A stretch of DNA of 64,000 nucleotides. Source: Blastopirellula marina DSM 3645. GTDB taxonomy: Bacteria; Planctomycetota; Planctomycetia; Pirellulales; Pirellulaceae. The notes beneath the pieces were generated by a model that ran no database searches, had not been told where the DNA came from, and saw nothing but the letters and a program-made list of their open reading frames with translations. Below are positions 1 to 9,072 of this stretch, one piece after another. A program made the translations under genes and the position numbers. Location of the stretch: assembly GCF_000153105.1 (NCBI RefSeq), contig NZ_CH672376.1, forward strand, positions 1,563,699 to 1,627,698, read 5' to 3'. The stretch's first letter is position 1, and each line of letters opens with the position of its first letter.

Positions 1-2
1 TT

Positions 3-161
3 CCCCAGGGAAACTACCAAGTCACCATCCAGGGATTCAGCGAATATGGCAAGCAATCCCAGATAGCCGGGAAGTTCGCCAACCGAGAAAGAACTCCGCT
101 CGAAGCGAAAGTAGAAGGAGCGAACAGCTCACTCGACTTCCAAGTCGAGCGGGCTCGCTAG
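3..161 (+). CDS. C-terminal end of a carboxypeptidase-regulatory-like lipoprotein (5' end outside window)
   Basis: An open frame enters from the left edge and ends at TAG 159-161, giving about 52 residues. It reads like the last beta-strands of the small transthyretin/CNA-B-like lipoproteins of planctomycetes: GNYQVTIQGFSEYG, then KFANRERTPLEAKV, ending SSLDFQVERAR. The 'K-[FY]-x-N-x-x-x-T-x-L-x-A-x-V' tail is typical of proteins encoded next to DUF1559 genes. The signal peptide and lipobox lie outside the window, so localisation is inferred. The assignment rests on this short tail only. Confidence 0.6.
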   Translation, partial: PQGNYQVTIQGFSEYGKQSQIAGKFANRERTPLEAKVEGANSSLDFQVERAR

Positions 162-194
162 TTTTTGTTCGCGCCAAAAAATTCCGTCATGTAG

Positions 195-221
195 GTTGGG
201 TGCAGCGGAGCGAAACCCAAC
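195..221. repeat. REP-like hairpin
   Basis: GTTGGGT (195-201) and ACCCAAC (215-221) form a 7-bp stem around a 13-nt loop containing GCAGCGGAGCG. A looser second dyad follows (GGTGGGT 241-247 with ACCCACC 301-307). The motif resembles short extragenic GTAGGTTGGGTG...ACCCAACA repeats seen in many bacterial genomes (recalled, not searched). It lies between convergent genes and could also act as a terminator. Confidence 0.5.
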
Positions 222-318
222 AGGGCGTTCGCAAGTCGAAGGTGGGTTGCGCAAGCGAGGGAAGTTGATCGCGCGAAGTCGAGTTCTCCGCGCTTGTTCC
301 ACCCACCCTGACGGACAT

Positions 319-1395
319 CTACTTGATCCCCGATTGCCCTCGCTTCAGCGCCCCACGGACCCCAATAATCCCTGGGTCGCGGGCGATCTTGTCGGTGAAG
401 ACGCGGACGTCGTTGATGATCGGCTTGAGCTTGGCCGAGATCTCTTGGACGTTTTCGGCCGCTTCGTTCAGATTCTGATAGAGCTGCGGATTGTTCATGA
501 TCTGTCCCAGCGAACCATCCGGATTGTTGGCGGCCCGGGCCAGGCGAGCGAGTTGCTCGATCATCTCACTTAGATTCTCGGTGCTGGTCTCCAAGTTGGC
601 GATCAGCTGTTCTCCCTTTTCGCCCAGCGGCTCGGTAAAGCCTTCCAGGTTCTCGAGATTGCGGTCCGCTTTGTCGACGACGCCTTGCATGCGTTCGATC
701 AACGCTCGAGATTCGTTTAACGTTTCGGGCAAGCCTTCCAGCGCCTCGTGCAAACGTTTGTTCAGCTCTTCGTCGGCGACCAGATTGTTGATCGCTAACA
801 TTGCGTTATCAAATCGATCGAGCGCCAGTTCTGATTTCTGCAGGATCCGTTGGAATTGATTTCCATTCCCCACCAGCATCTCGTTCGCGTTGTGCGCGAA
901 CGTGCCGACTTCGCGGCCTGCTTGATCGATGGTGGAAAGCGCCGTGGCCATTTGCCCTTCAAGATTCCGCAGCGTGTCCAACGGATTGTTCGCGACGAGG
1001 CCTTCGATCATCGCCTTGTCCTGCAATACGGTGACCTGCTGCGTGGGACGTTCGCCCGGCACGAACTCAAGCAACGCATCCCCCAAGATCGACCCGGAAG
1101 TAATGCGGCAAACATCATTCGAGCGCGGCATATACTTGCGGTCGATTTTGAGCGTCACCAGCACGTCGCGGTCTTCTTGCAGCGCAACGTCGCTGACGCG
1201 GCCGATCAAAATGCCGGAGGTCCGCACCGGCGTATCGACCGTCACGCCGGGCGCCTGATCAAAGACGACGTAGAGCGTATTTCGATCGGTGACCAGCGTC
1301 GGGAATTCGCCCAACAAGAAGAAGAGAATGCCGGCGATCATCAGCGCCGCCAGCATGACGACTCCCACGCGAAATTGTAAAATGCGATCATCCAT
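319..1395 (-). CDS. mlaD: MlaD family (MCE domain) lipid-transport protein
   Basis: 358 aa. One N-terminal membrane segment (about residues 10-30) is followed by an MCE domain (about 38-115, with VRTSGILIGRVSDVAL and GSILGDALLEFVPG) and a long helical, coiled-coil-like C-terminal region of about 220 residues. MCE proteins are the periplasmic lipid-carrying part of Mla-type phospholipid transporters between outer and inner membrane. The gene is last in the order mlaE-mlaF-mlaD, 6 nt after mlaF. The C-terminal extension is much longer than in E. coli MlaD (183 aa) and may form a helical stalk or channel; this is inference. Confidence 0.88.
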   Translation of the reverse strand: MDDRILQFRVGVVMLAALMIAGILFFLLGEFPTLVTDRNTLYVVFDQAPGVTVDTPVRTSGILIGRVSDVALQEDRDVLVTLKIDRKYMPRSNDVCRITSGSILGDALLEFVPGERPTQQVTVLQDKAMIEGLVANNPLDTLRNLEGQMATALSTIDQAGREVGTFAHNANEMLVGNGNQFQRILQKSELALDRFDNAMLAINNLVADEELNKRLHEALEGLPETLNESRALIERMQGVVDKADRNLENLEGFTEPLGEKGEQLIANLETSTENLSEMIEQLARLARAANNPDGSLGQIMNNPQLYQNLNEAAENVQEISAKLKPIINDVRVFTDKIARDPGIIGVRGALKRGQSGIK

Positions 1396-1401
1396 GTCGC
1401 G

Positions 1402-2229
1402 TTATACTCCCGCCGCTTCGCGCATTTCCATGATCCGTTCGCCCGCTTCGCCATGCACAAATTGCGTGACGCGACGATCGGTGCACTCGTCGAGTCCCTC
1501 CGGCGGTCCATCGTACAAGATCTGCGGCTCATCCCCTTTTAAGCGGCTTGCCGGATAAAGCATCAGCACGCGATCGGCTACTTTACGGGCTGTCCGCATG
1601 TCATGCGTCACCACAATGCTAGTGACGGGGTAGCGCGACCGGGTTCGCAAGATCAGCTCGTTGATGACGTCGCTCATGATCGGATCGAGTCCCGTCGTCG
1701 GCTCGTCGTACAACATCACCTCGGGCTTGAGGGCCAACGAACGCGCCAGTCCGACTCGTTTTTGCATGCCGCCGGAGAGCTCAGCCGGCTTCTTCCAGAC
1801 GATCGAATCGGGCAGACCGACGTCGGCCAGCAAGCCAAACACGATCTGGCGAATCTCTTCGATCGGCTTACGAGTATGTTGCTTCAAGGGAAAAGCGACG
1901 TTTTGTCCGATCGTCATACTGTCGAACAGCGCAGCCCCTTGAAAGACGAACCCATAGCGGATCCGTTCTTTGGTCAGCTCTCGTTCCGAAATCTTGTGCA
2001 GGTTTTTTCCTTCGAACGTCACCTGACCCTGCGTCGGGCGAATCAGCGCGATCATCGTCTTCAACAGCACCGTCTTGCCGCATCCGCTTTCGCCGATGAT
2101 CGCCAACGTTTGCCCACGGGGAATCTTGATCGAGATATCGCGCAGCACCGTCTGACTGCCGAACTGCACATGCAGCGAATCGACATCCAGAATCGGCTCG
2201 GAATGATCTTCTTCTAACCGCGCGTGCAA
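1402..2229 (-). CDS. mlaF: ABC transporter ATP-binding protein, MlaF type
   Basis: 275 aa cytoplasmic ATPase. Walker A is GESGCGKT (about residue 47), the signature is LSGGMQKRVGLARSLAL and Walker B is VMLYDEPTTGLDP, with the switch His in VVTHDMRTA. 'LSGGMxKR' and the TTGLDP Walker B are typical of MlaF/Ttg2A. It starts 3 nt after the permease stop, so the genes are co-transcribed and probably coupled. It would power lipid transfer through the MlaE permease. Confidence 0.9.
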   Translation of the reverse strand: MHARLEEDHSEPILDVDSLHVQFGSQTVLRDISIKIPRGQTLAIIGESGCGKTVLLKTMIALIRPTQGQVTFEGKNLHKISERELTKERIRYGFVFQGAALFDSMTIGQNVAFPLKQHTRKPIEEIRQIVFGLLADVGLPDSIVWKKPAELSGGMQKRVGLARSLALKPEVMLYDEPTTGLDPIMSDVINELILRTRSRYPVTSIVVTHDMRTARKVADRVLMLYPASRLKGDEPQILYDGPPEGLDECTDRRVTQFVHGEAGERIMEMREAAGV

Positions 2230-2232
2230 CGT

Positions 2233-3129
2233 TTAACCTCCGCTAATGGAGACGACATGATCGGGCCACATATAGTTATAAATCGAGTCGAGCCCAATCC
2301 CGAGCGCCAAGTCGATCGCCAAAATAAAGACGAACGAATAGACGAACGCCGCGGTCGCAGCTCGGCCGACCCCTTCGGCGCCAGCTTCGCAGTGGAACCC
2401 GCGATGGCAACTGACGATCGCAATCGTCCCGCCAAAGAAGACGCTCTTGATGAGACCATAGAAAATATCCCACGACTGCACAAACTGCTCGGAGTTGTAC
2501 ATGTAGTAGTGTTGATCGATCCCCAGAATATTGACCGAGTAAAAGTAGCCGCCGACAAACCCCATGAAGTCGGCCATCACCGTCAGCGCCGGGATAAGAA
2601 TCACGCAGGCCAAGAACCGCGGCACCACGAGGTAATGAATCGGATTGGTCCCCATGCTATCGAGCGCGTCGATCTGCTCGGTCACGCGCATCGTTCCCAA
2701 CTCGGCAGCCATAGCGCTGCCGACGCGACCGGCTAACATCGTTGCGGCGAGCACCGGCCCTAGTTCGCGGACCAGGGTCATGTTGATCACGGCGCCTAGT
2801 CGCGTCTCGAGCCCCAGTTGCCGGAATTGAAAGTAGCTTTGGACGGCCAACACCATGCCGATAAACGTACCAGTCAGCGCCACCACCGGCAAACTCATCA
2901 CGCCGACCTGGTAGAAGTTGGGAACCAACGTTTCGCGTTTCGGCAGGCGATTAAAGAGCCACTGCATGGTCCGCAGCGCGAACAGCGACATGTCGCCAAC
3001 GGCGATCGTAAATTCGATCCCCAACGTTCCCCAATCGGCGATCCAATTGAAAAACGCCTCTTCGATCCAAGTCAACTGACGTGGTCGCGGGGGAGGAGTC
3101 GGGTTTGTAGGGGCGGTTCCGGTCGCCAT
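2233..3129 (-). CDS. mlaE: MlaE family ABC transporter permease
   Basis: 298 aa, about five or six membrane segments. It has the conserved MlaE core: TFIGMVLAVQ near residue 90, RELGPVLAATMLAGRVGSAMAAELG, then TEQIDALDSMGTNPI and VVPRFLACVI. The Pro-rich N-terminus (PTNPTPPPRPRQ) precedes an amphipathic interfacial helix. First gene of the mla operon; the promoter presumably lies in 3130-3317, although no clear -35/-10 was seen. No MlaB (STAS) or MlaC homologue is visible in this window. Confidence 0.9.
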   Translation of the reverse strand: MATGTAPTNPTPPPRPRQLTWIEEAFFNWIADWGTLGIEFTIAVGDMSLFALRTMQWLFNRLPKRETLVPNFYQVGVMSLPVVALTGTFIGMVLAVQSYFQFRQLGLETRLGAVINMTLVRELGPVLAATMLAGRVGSAMAAELGTMRVTEQIDALDSMGTNPIHYLVVPRFLACVILIPALTVMADFMGFVGGYFYSVNILGIDQHYYMYNSEQFVQSWDIFYGLIKSVFFGGTIAIVSCHRGFHCEAGAEGVGRAATAAFVYSFVFILAIDLALGIGLDSIYNYMWPDHVVSISGG

Positions 3130-3317
3130 CGTTTTCGGTCGTTGACGATGCGTGCTAGCTACTCTCGAGATGCGCGCGCAGCTCGGGGGATCCTCATTAA
3201 CGTCGACTAGTGTCGTTGATCGGCTTGAGGAAAGCTGCGCCGCTTGGCGAAGGTTTGCTTACGGCGCCTGAAATAGGAGCTGAATTGGTTGTGATTCGGC
3301 TGCTGGCGCTAGCGTTG

Positions 3318-4262
3318 CTAGTCCATGGTTGTTTCATCATGCGACCATGGATCGGCCTCGGCAATGGTTGGCGATTCGTTCTTCACGTTCGGCTGGACTA
3401 GCGTACCGCTGGTCACCAAACGAAATTCGTAACCGCCGAAGCGAACCATCGATAAGATCAGCGATAGCAAGAAACCTTGGGTGACATTCATCAGCAGGAA
3501 CATCAAGACGATCTTGCCTAAATCTGGCGGCGCTCCGCCTCCGGAGAGAAAAAAAAACACGGCGACCTCGCTGATCGTCACCAAGACGCAAATCCCGGCC
3601 AGCACCAGATAACGAGGTGCGAAAGAGATTCGGTAAGACAAGATGATCGCCGGCAAGGTGATCGTGAGATTCACGACCGTGAAAATTCCGACGCCAATGA
3701 TCGGCCTATTGTTGAGCGAGGGAAACACGATGGGAAACTCAAATGCTTTCAGCAACCCGCACGTCACGCTTAGTAAGAAGATCCCTCCGATCAGATGCTG
3801 CAAATGAAAATGTTGCGCCCCTTCCAAGGAAGCGTCGCGGTGAAGTAAGCGTCGACGGGACGCAACTCGATACAGAAAGAAGCTCCCGGTCGCGGCGATC
3901 AGTCCCCACAACAGCATCGCCGCTAACATCGACCGGTCTTCGTCTGAAAAAAGATACCGTGAGCGGACCGCCGCGCCTTGCTGATGAACGACAAAAACCA
4001 ACGTCATCGCCAACAGCGCCCAAGGAATCCGTACGACCATTCTCCCCGGTCCCATCGCGCTCCAGATAGCGATCAGGTCAATCTGCACCACATACGCTCC
4101 CATGCAGATGGCCTGGATGAATTCAGTGGCGAAGCCATACCTGGCTTGAAACGCTCGCGTCACATAATAGTCAAACGCCAGAAAGCCGATCACCAACAAC
4201 AGGAGCAGCGCAATCCGCCAACCACGCGAAGTTTCTAGCCGCTGCTCCGTCGATTCTTGCAT
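3318..4262 (-). CDS. Multi-pass membrane protein of unknown function
   Basis: 314 aa with roughly eight hydrophobic segments, for example IALLLLLVIGFLAFDYYVT near the N-terminus and IVLMFLLMNVTQGFLLSLIL near residue 250. The C-terminus is polar and acidic. No recognisable catalytic motif. It is divergent from the gene at 4334, with about 70 nt between them, and is separated from mlaE by 190 nt, so it is probably its own transcript. Function not recognised. Confidence 0.7.
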   Translation of the reverse strand: MQESTEQRLETSRGWRIALLLLLVIGFLAFDYYVTRAFQARYGFATEFIQAICMGAYVVQIDLIAIWSAMGPGRMVVRIPWALLAMTLVFVVHQQGAAVRSRYLFSDEDRSMLAAMLLWGLIAATGSFFLYRVASRRRLLHRDASLEGAQHFHLQHLIGGIFLLSVTCGLLKAFEFPIVFPSLNNRPIIGVGIFTVVNLTITLPAIILSYRISFAPRYLVLAGICVLVTISEVAVFFFLSGGGAPPDLGKIVLMFLLMNVTQGFLLSLILSMVRFGGYEFRLVTSGTLVQPNVKNESPTIAEADPWSHDETTMD

Positions 4263-4333
4263 GCCGCCGCGATCCCGCCTAATCTAACGATCTGAAGTTC
4301 CCCCCGATTGTACCGTGGGTGTTTAAAGAATGC

Positions 4334-5029
4334 ATGGAAGAAAACTCTCGCTTCGAGCCGACGCCAAAGCGATTTCGCCCGCTGCAGTTTCAACTTGCTC
4401 AAGTGGCCGTCTTCATCACCGCGACTGCGATTCTGTTGATATTTTCGGCGCCATGGATTCGTGCTTTTAACGCGGCGCAATGGATGATGATCTTGCGTGG
4501 CGCGATTTGCCTGATTGTCGGTGCGATCGTCTTCTGGACCTTTTTTGAACAACTCCGTCGCAACGCAATACTTCGCGCCGAAGGACTTTTGCTGGTCGTG
4601 GAGGATCAAAGGGCCATTCGCTGGAAGACTTGGAGAAGCGCCTTTTTAGTGATCCTTTTCTTTTGTCCGGTTTTCCTGTTACTGTTTCAAGTCCATCTAC
4701 AGGGCAAGTCAAACCCGCCGACATCGTGGATGCTCGAAGCAATGAATCTGCTTCCGCCTGTCGCGATGGAACTGCAGTTCATTTTGATACTGCGGTCCTC
4801 GGACGCACCGCAGTTCCGCGAAAATGGTCTACTTCTGTGCTGGATGCTCTACCCCTGGGAAGACTTCAAATCTTATCGCTGGAGTGGTTATCAGCCCAAC
4901 CAATTGCAATTGCTCGGCAGCATTCAGATTCAGGTCGAACCGGCAAAGTGCGAGCAAGTCGAAGCAATCTTGCGCACACACCTGACAGGTTTTATACAAT
5001 CGCCTGGAACTTCGCATTCTGAAGATTGA
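4334..5029 (+). CDS. Small membrane protein of unknown function
   Basis: 231 aa from ATG 4334; an in-frame GTG at 4319 would add five residues and neither start has a strong ribosome site. Hydrophobic segments lie at about 25-45, 55-75, 105-125 and 140-160, followed by a soluble tail (YPWEDFKSYRWSGYQPNQLQLL). The hydrophobic four-segment layout with a C-terminal WEDF/YxW stretch resembles YcxB/PH-like membrane proteins, but this is only an impression. Stands alone upstream of the NagB-like gene. Confidence 0.65.
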   Translation: MEENSRFEPTPKRFRPLQFQLAQVAVFITATAILLIFSAPWIRAFNAAQWMMILRGAICLIVGAIVFWTFFEQLRRNAILRAEGLLLVVEDQRAIRWKTWRSAFLVILFFCPVFLLLFQVHLQGKSNPPTSWMLEAMNLLPPVAMELQFILILRSSDAPQFRENGLLLCWMLYPWEDFKSYRWSGYQPNQLQLLGSIQIQVEPAKCEQVEAILRTHLTGFIQSPGTSHSED

Positions 5030-5104
5030 CACATCGCCGCTGCGAAGCCAAAATCGGGCGACTCGTCACACTCCTTCCTTGAACTTCGTCAAAGAGAATT
5101 CGAT

Positions 5105-6031
5105 ATGCGATCTCGCAGCATCCTGGCGCCCGAGTGGTGGGACTTCACAACGCTCGACCGTGAGCTACTGGACGATGCGGCCCGCGTCACGCCGGAGGAT
5201 CTGCTCGGCTTTTCTCGCGAAGGTTTTGAGGTGCGGATGTATGACACGCTCGAAGATTTCTATCTAGCCGAAGCGCTCGAATACATCACCGCTTGGAAAC
5301 AAGCGACCGCCGACAATCCGTGCGGCATCTGCGGCCCGATTGGGCCGACCGAACAACTGCCGCTGGTCGCGCGGCTGGTCAACGAGTTAGAGATCGATCT
5401 GAAGCATGCCCACTTTTGGGGCATGGACGAATGGGTCATCGACGGCAAAGAAGTGCCGTTTGAATTTCCGCTCGGATTCGCCAAAGCCGATCACGACATG
5501 TTGTTTGACAAGATCAAGCCCGAACTACGGATGCCGACCGAGAACATCCACTTCCCCAAAGTCGACGCGGCCGAATATATCGCGTCGTGGGATCAGGCGC
5601 GCTGCCTGGTCATGCAAGGTGGTCAGGGAGACGCGAAACACTGGGCGTTCAACGATCCCTTCCCGCGAACCGGCGACTATGTCGACGCGCCGCCCACTCC
5701 AGAAGAATACCGTCAGCTCGGCACCCGCGTCGTTGATCTTCACCCGGTGACGGTGATGCAAAACGCGCGCACCTCTGGCGGCGGCGTCGTGACTGAAGTT
5801 CCCCTTTCGGCGGTGACCGTCGGACCGAAAGAGACCTGGAAGTCAGAATGCGTTTCGATCTGGCAAGCCGGCGCGCATGACAACCCGTTTGGTCAACGTT
5901 TGACGGCGCTGATGATCGCCAAGAAGATTCCTGATTCGGCGGTGCCGATGTCGTTGTTGGCGGATCATCCGAATGTTCGCTTCAACTACTTCCGCGGCGG
6001 TTTGGGAACTTGCACGGTTCAAATGCACTAA
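5105..6031 (+). CDS. Glucosamine-6-phosphate deaminase-like protein (NagB/RpiA fold)
   Basis: 308 aa, somewhat longer than NagB (about 266 aa). Visible NagB-like landmarks: an early phosphate-loop segment [16 protein letters not shown], the HFWGMDEWV segment matching the NagB FxxDEY strand, and a distal GPKETWKS turn matching the NagB 'TVGxxT' active-site loop. Predicted role: conversion of an amino sugar phosphate to fructose-6-phosphate plus ammonia, or a related isomerisation. Its stop codon overlaps the ATG of the PIG-L deacetylase (TAATG at 6029-6033), so the two products are probably made together. The exact substrate is uncertain. Confidence 0.75.
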   Translation: MRSRSILAPEWWDFTTLDRELLDDAARVTPEDLLGFSREGFEVRMYDTLEDFYLAEALEYITAWKQATADNPCGICGPIGPTEQLPLVARLVNELEIDLKHAHFWGMDEWVIDGKEVPFEFPLGFAKADHDMLFDKIKPELRMPTENIHFPKVDAAEYIASWDQARCLVMQGGQGDAKHWAFNDPFPRTGDYVDAPPTPEEYRQLGTRVVDLHPVTVMQNARTSGGGVVTEVPLSAVTVGPKETWKSECVSIWQAGAHDNPFGQRLTALMIAKKIPDSAVPMSLLADHPNVRFNYFRGGLGTCTVQMH

Positions 6032-6807
6032 TGAAGCGTTCTGCTCTGGCCATTGCGGCTCATCCCGACGATATCGAGTTCCTCATGGCGGGCTCCCTGA
6101 TGGCGCTCGCCGACGCCGGCTACGAAATCCATTATTGGAACGTCGCCGATGGCTGCTGCGGCAGCATGACGACCGATCGTGAGACGACCGCCCGGATTCG
6201 TCTGGCCGAAGCCCAGGCGGCGGCCGCGGCGATCGGCGCGCAATTTCACGCGCCGCTGTGCGCTGATCTAGAGGTGATCTATTCGCTCGAACTCTTGGCG
6301 CAGGTGACTTCAGTCATGCGGGCCATCGAGCCGGAGATCGTGCTCACACATGCGCCCAGCGATTATATGGAAGACCACATGCAAGTCGCTCGCTTGGCGG
6401 TAACCGGCGCATTTTGCCGCGGCATGCCTAACTTTTCGGTCAATCCGCCGCAGGCGATCACCCAGCAAAAGGTGACGGTCTATCACGCCCAGCCGTATCA
6501 AAATCGAGACCCGCTAGGCAAACTGGTCATGCCAGAGCTGTTTGTCGATACGTCGGATCTGGTCGAACGGAAAGTCGACATGCTGGCCTGTCACAAAAGC
6601 CAGAAAGAGTGGCTCGACCAAAGCCAGGGGATGGGCTCGTATCTCGAAGCGCTCCGCGATTTGGATCGCCAAATGGGTCATCTGTCAGAGACCTACGCAT
6701 TTGCCGAAGGTTGGCGGCGGCATCTGCACGCCGGATTTTGCGATCCCGGCGATGACCCCTTGGCCGTCGCGCTGGCGTCGCGCGTCGTTCGTAATCCAGC
6801 TTACTAA
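6031..6807 (+). CDS. PIG-L/LmbE family N-acetylglucosamine deacetylase-like enzyme
   Basis: 258 aa. Zinc-site motif AIAAHPDDIEF at the N-terminus (HPDD) and the distal SDYMEDHMQVARL segment with the third ligand His are both present, as expected for PIG-L/BshB/MshB deacetylases. An upstream TTG at 6010 is possible, but ATG 6031 overlaps the previous stop by one base and fits the family start. Predicted to remove an acetyl group from a GlcNAc-containing small molecule, feeding the coupled NagB-like enzyme. Confidence 0.82.
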   Translation: MKRSALAIAAHPDDIEFLMAGSLMALADAGYEIHYWNVADGCCGSMTTDRETTARIRLAEAQAAAAAIGAQFHAPLCADLEVIYSLELLAQVTSVMRAIEPEIVLTHAPSDYMEDHMQVARLAVTGAFCRGMPNFSVNPPQAITQQKVTVYHAQPYQNRDPLGKLVMPELFVDTSDLVERKVDMLACHKSQKEWLDQSQGMGSYLEALRDLDRQMGHLSETYAFAEGWRRHLHAGFCDPGDDPLAVALASRVVRNPAY

Positions 6808-6899
6808 CCCATTTGGCTCGCCCTGCCCTTCCCTTGGCGCGGCTGTTACAATGACGAGAATAGTCGTTCTAACAATTAAATGGGATCGGGGAGCCGGTG

Positions 6900-7472
6900 A
6901 TGGAAAGTCTCGAAAAGCTAGTATTCATGTTGCTGGGCGTTGCGTTAACGGCAATTTGCTGGGGATCGTACGGCGCGGTGTTGCATGAAGGGCAAGCAAG
7001 ACTAGGGGGTTCTTTCAAACCGCTGATCTGCGTCGGTTTCGCCTATTTTGTCGTTGCGATTCTGATCCCCGGAGCGATTCTCGCTTCGCAAGGCAAGCTG
7101 TGGGAAGGTTGGTCCTTTAGCGGCATCGGCTGGAGCAGCGCCGCAGGCGTCTTCGGTACGCTGGGCGCATTAGGGATTGTTTTAGCTTTCAGCGCCGGCA
7201 GCAGCGCATCGAAACCATGGATCGTGATGCCGCTCGTTTTTGGGACGGCGCCGATCATCATCACGGTCATCTCGATGACGACCAAAGGTCTGTGGGGCCA
7301 AGCCAATCCGTTTTACTTCGCCGGCCTGATTTTGATTGTCGCCGGCGCCGTGACAGTTCTCTTTTTCGCTCCCCGCGCCAAACCGCACGCTGCGGCCGAT
7401 CACGGCAAAACGGCGTCCGCGGCTGAGAAACCAGCCGATCCTGCCCATGAAGCCAAGCCTGCCGCTGACTAG
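6900..7472 (+). CDS. Conserved membrane protein, possibly transporter-like
   Basis: 190 aa from ATG 6900 (a GTG at 6897 is adjacent). Five hydrophobic segments: VFMLLGVALTAICWGSYGA, a second around residues 45-63, SAAGVFGTLGALGIVLAFSA, VMPLVFGTAPIIITVISM and FYFAGLILIVAGAVTVLFF. The GALGIVLAF and WGSYG patterns recall one half of an EamA/DMT-type transporter. The C-terminus is a soluble Ala/Lys/His-rich tail of about 35 residues. Likely co-transcribed with the small gene 9 nt downstream. Confidence 0.7.
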   Translation: MESLEKLVFMLLGVALTAICWGSYGAVLHEGQARLGGSFKPLICVGFAYFVVAILIPGAILASQGKLWEGWSFSGIGWSSAAGVFGTLGALGIVLAFSAGSSASKPWIVMPLVFGTAPIIITVISMTTKGLWGQANPFYFAGLILIVAGAVTVLFFAPRAKPHAAADHGKTASAAEKPADPAHEAKPAAD

Positions 7473-7481
7473 CGGGAGCCG

Positions 7482-7835
7482 ATGATGAACGAATCCAGCA
7501 ACGATCAACAGCTGATGCAGGCGATCGACGACCAACTGGCGCATCTCTGGATGGTTCGCACGTTTCTCAAGCATGCCGAAGAAACGGAAGAAGACGACGA
7601 ATTACAGGAAGTCGCGCGAGCATTGTACGACTACATGCTCGCGCTCGGAGCGCCGCTCGAAAGCGGCGATGCGGCCGCCTATCTGAAACAGGCGAAGAAG
7701 AAGCTCTCCAAACTGCGCCGCGCCGGCGAGTTGTTCCAAGAGATCCAACCCGAGATCTCGGACCACACCAACTTCCGAATGGCCGCCGCTAGTTGCCGTA
7801 CCGTGATCGCCGAGTTAGAGCGACTGCTCGTGTAG
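7482..7835 (+). CDS. Small acidic helical protein of unknown function
   Basis: 117 aa, no signal peptide, almost entirely helix-forming with many Glu/Asp/Lys (HAEETEEDDELQEVARALYDY). Starts 9 nt after the preceding membrane protein (ATG 7482 or 7485). The stop codon TAG 7833-7835 is embedded in the left arm of a long inverted repeat. No family recognised. Confidence 0.6.
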   Translation: MMNESSNDQQLMQAIDDQLAHLWMVRTFLKHAEETEEDDELQEVARALYDYMLALGAPLESGDAAAYLKQAKKKLSKLRRAGELFQEIQPEISDHTNFRMAAASCRTVIAELERLLV

Positions 7836-7890
7836 GTCAGGCCTTGGCCCACTGAAGTTCGGCACGATAATTGGGCCAAGGCTTGACCTA
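7833..7890. terminator. Long inverted repeat, bidirectional terminator or REP-like element
   Basis: TAGGTCAGGCCTTGGCCCA (7833-7851) pairs with TGGGCCAAGGCTTGACCTA (7872-7890): 19-bp arms with a single G-T type mismatch and a 20-nt loop. It sits exactly between convergent genes and could end both transcripts. There is no T-run on either side, so a REP or small mobile repeat is an alternative. Confidence 0.6.
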
Positions 7891-7900
7891 TACGGGAGCA

Positions 7901-8587
7901 TCACGTTCCCCGCAGCGCGCCAAACCATTCGATCTGCCGCCGCGGACCAAATTGCAATTGATGCTGATCGCACCAAGGCTCGAGCCAGGTTCGAATCGCT
8001 TCCAACTCACCGGCCTCGGTTCCTTGCGGCATCATAAAGACCGTTTGGCGATTGATCTGCGGATACAGGTCAAGATAGCGGAGCACCTCTTCTGCGTCGG
8101 CCGGGCGATCGATCACAAACTTGAACTGATAAGCGTGCTCGTCGATCAGTTGCCGTATCACCTCCGGCGCCTTCCGCGTTTGCTCGTGCCGGCGGCGCCA
8201 GCGAGGATGATCATCCAACGGCGGCGCCGAGTTCGACATTTTTGGACTGATCGACATCACGTCGCAGGTCAGCGGCAAATAAAGGGTGCCGGCCGTTTCG
8301 ATAGTGATGTGACGACCCGCGACATGGATCCCCTCGCACAGCGGGATCATCTCGGCGAACAACATCGGTTCGCCTCCGGTCAACACCACATGATCGCAGT
8401 CCAACAGGGCGATCCTGCCCAGGATCTCGGCGACCGACAGATCTTCCCCTTCCGGCTTCCACGAAGCATGCGGCGTATCGCAAAACCAGCAGCGGAGATT
8501 GCAGCCTGAGGCGCGCACAAACGTGCTCGTGACGCCGGTCAGAGCGCCTTCTCCTTGAATCGATCGATATATTTCGGCGATGCGCAC
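7901..8587 (-). CDS. queE: 7-carboxy-7-deazaguanine synthase (radical SAM)
   Basis: 228 aa. The radical SAM cluster motif is [10 protein letters not shown] (CxxxCxxC) at about residues 30-39, preceded by SIQGEG. GGEPMLF follows at about 72 (SAM-binding GGE). QueE converts 6-carboxytetrahydropterin to CDG in the preQ0/queuosine pathway. GTG start at 8587, since the family begins right at (M/V)[13 protein letters not shown]. It is divergent from queF with 91 nt between them, so a later step of the same pathway is encoded next door. Confidence 0.92.
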   Translation of the reverse strand: MRIAEIYRSIQGEGALTGVTSTFVRASGCNLRCWFCDTPHASWKPEGEDLSVAEILGRIALLDCDHVVLTGGEPMLFAEMIPLCEGIHVAGRHITIETAGTLYLPLTCDVMSISPKMSNSAPPLDDHPRWRRRHEQTRKAPEVIRQLIDEHAYQFKFVIDRPADAEEVLRYLDLYPQINRQTVFMMPQGTEAGELEAIRTWLEPWCDQHQLQFGPRRQIEWFGALRGT

Positions 8588-8678
8588 GCGTTTGGACTGC
8601 GGTTTAGGTGTGAGCCCGCTTTTCGTCGCGGGTCGGTTAAGCCAAAATACCAGTTTACCGTGTAGGAGTGACGCGCAA

Positions 8679-9065
8679 ATGGCGACACAGTTTCGCGATA
8701 TTCTAGAAACTTTCGAAAATCAGAACCCTGATCGCGATTACAACATCGAGATCGTCTGTCCCGAATTTACGTCGGTTTGCCCGAAAACGGGGCAGCCTGA
8801 CTTTGGGACGCTGATTTTCAACTATATCCCCGAAGAGAAGTGCGTCGAGCTGAAAAGCCTGAAGATGTATCTTCAGGCCTTTCGCAACGAGGGAATCTTC
8901 TACGAAAACGTCACCAATCGTATTCTGGACGACTTGGTCGCCGTGCTCGAGCCCCGCTGGATGCACCTGGAAGCGAAGTTCACGCCGCGCGGCGGAATCA
9001 GCACCAACGTGACGGTCGAGCACTACGCCGAAACGCCGGAAGAGGACGAGGAAGAAGAAGCCTAA
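8679..9065 (+). CDS. queF: NADPH-dependent 7-cyano-7-deazaguanine reductase
   Basis: 128 aa, the short type I QueF. Motif [17 protein letters not shown] holds the nucleophilic Cys ([10 protein letters not shown]), and [20 protein letters not shown] is the NADPH/substrate segment. The acidic tail ends [11 protein letters not shown] 8679 has a TAGGAG ribosome site about 10 nt upstream; the longer frame from 8580 has no family support. Reduces preQ0 to preQ1 for queuosine in tRNA. Confidence 0.95.
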   Translation: MATQFRDILETFENQNPDRDYNIEIVCPEFTSVCPKTGQPDFGTLIFNYIPEEKCVELKSLKMYLQAFRNEGIFYENVTNRILDDLVAVLEPRWMHLEAKFTPRGGISTNVTVEHYAETPEEDEEEEA

Positions 9066-9072
9066 TCGCCAA

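Noticed and set aside
8588..8678. Possible preQ1 riboswitch between queE and queF
   Set aside because: The 91-nt spacer lacks the conserved preQ1 aptamer loop and tail pattern that I could recognise.
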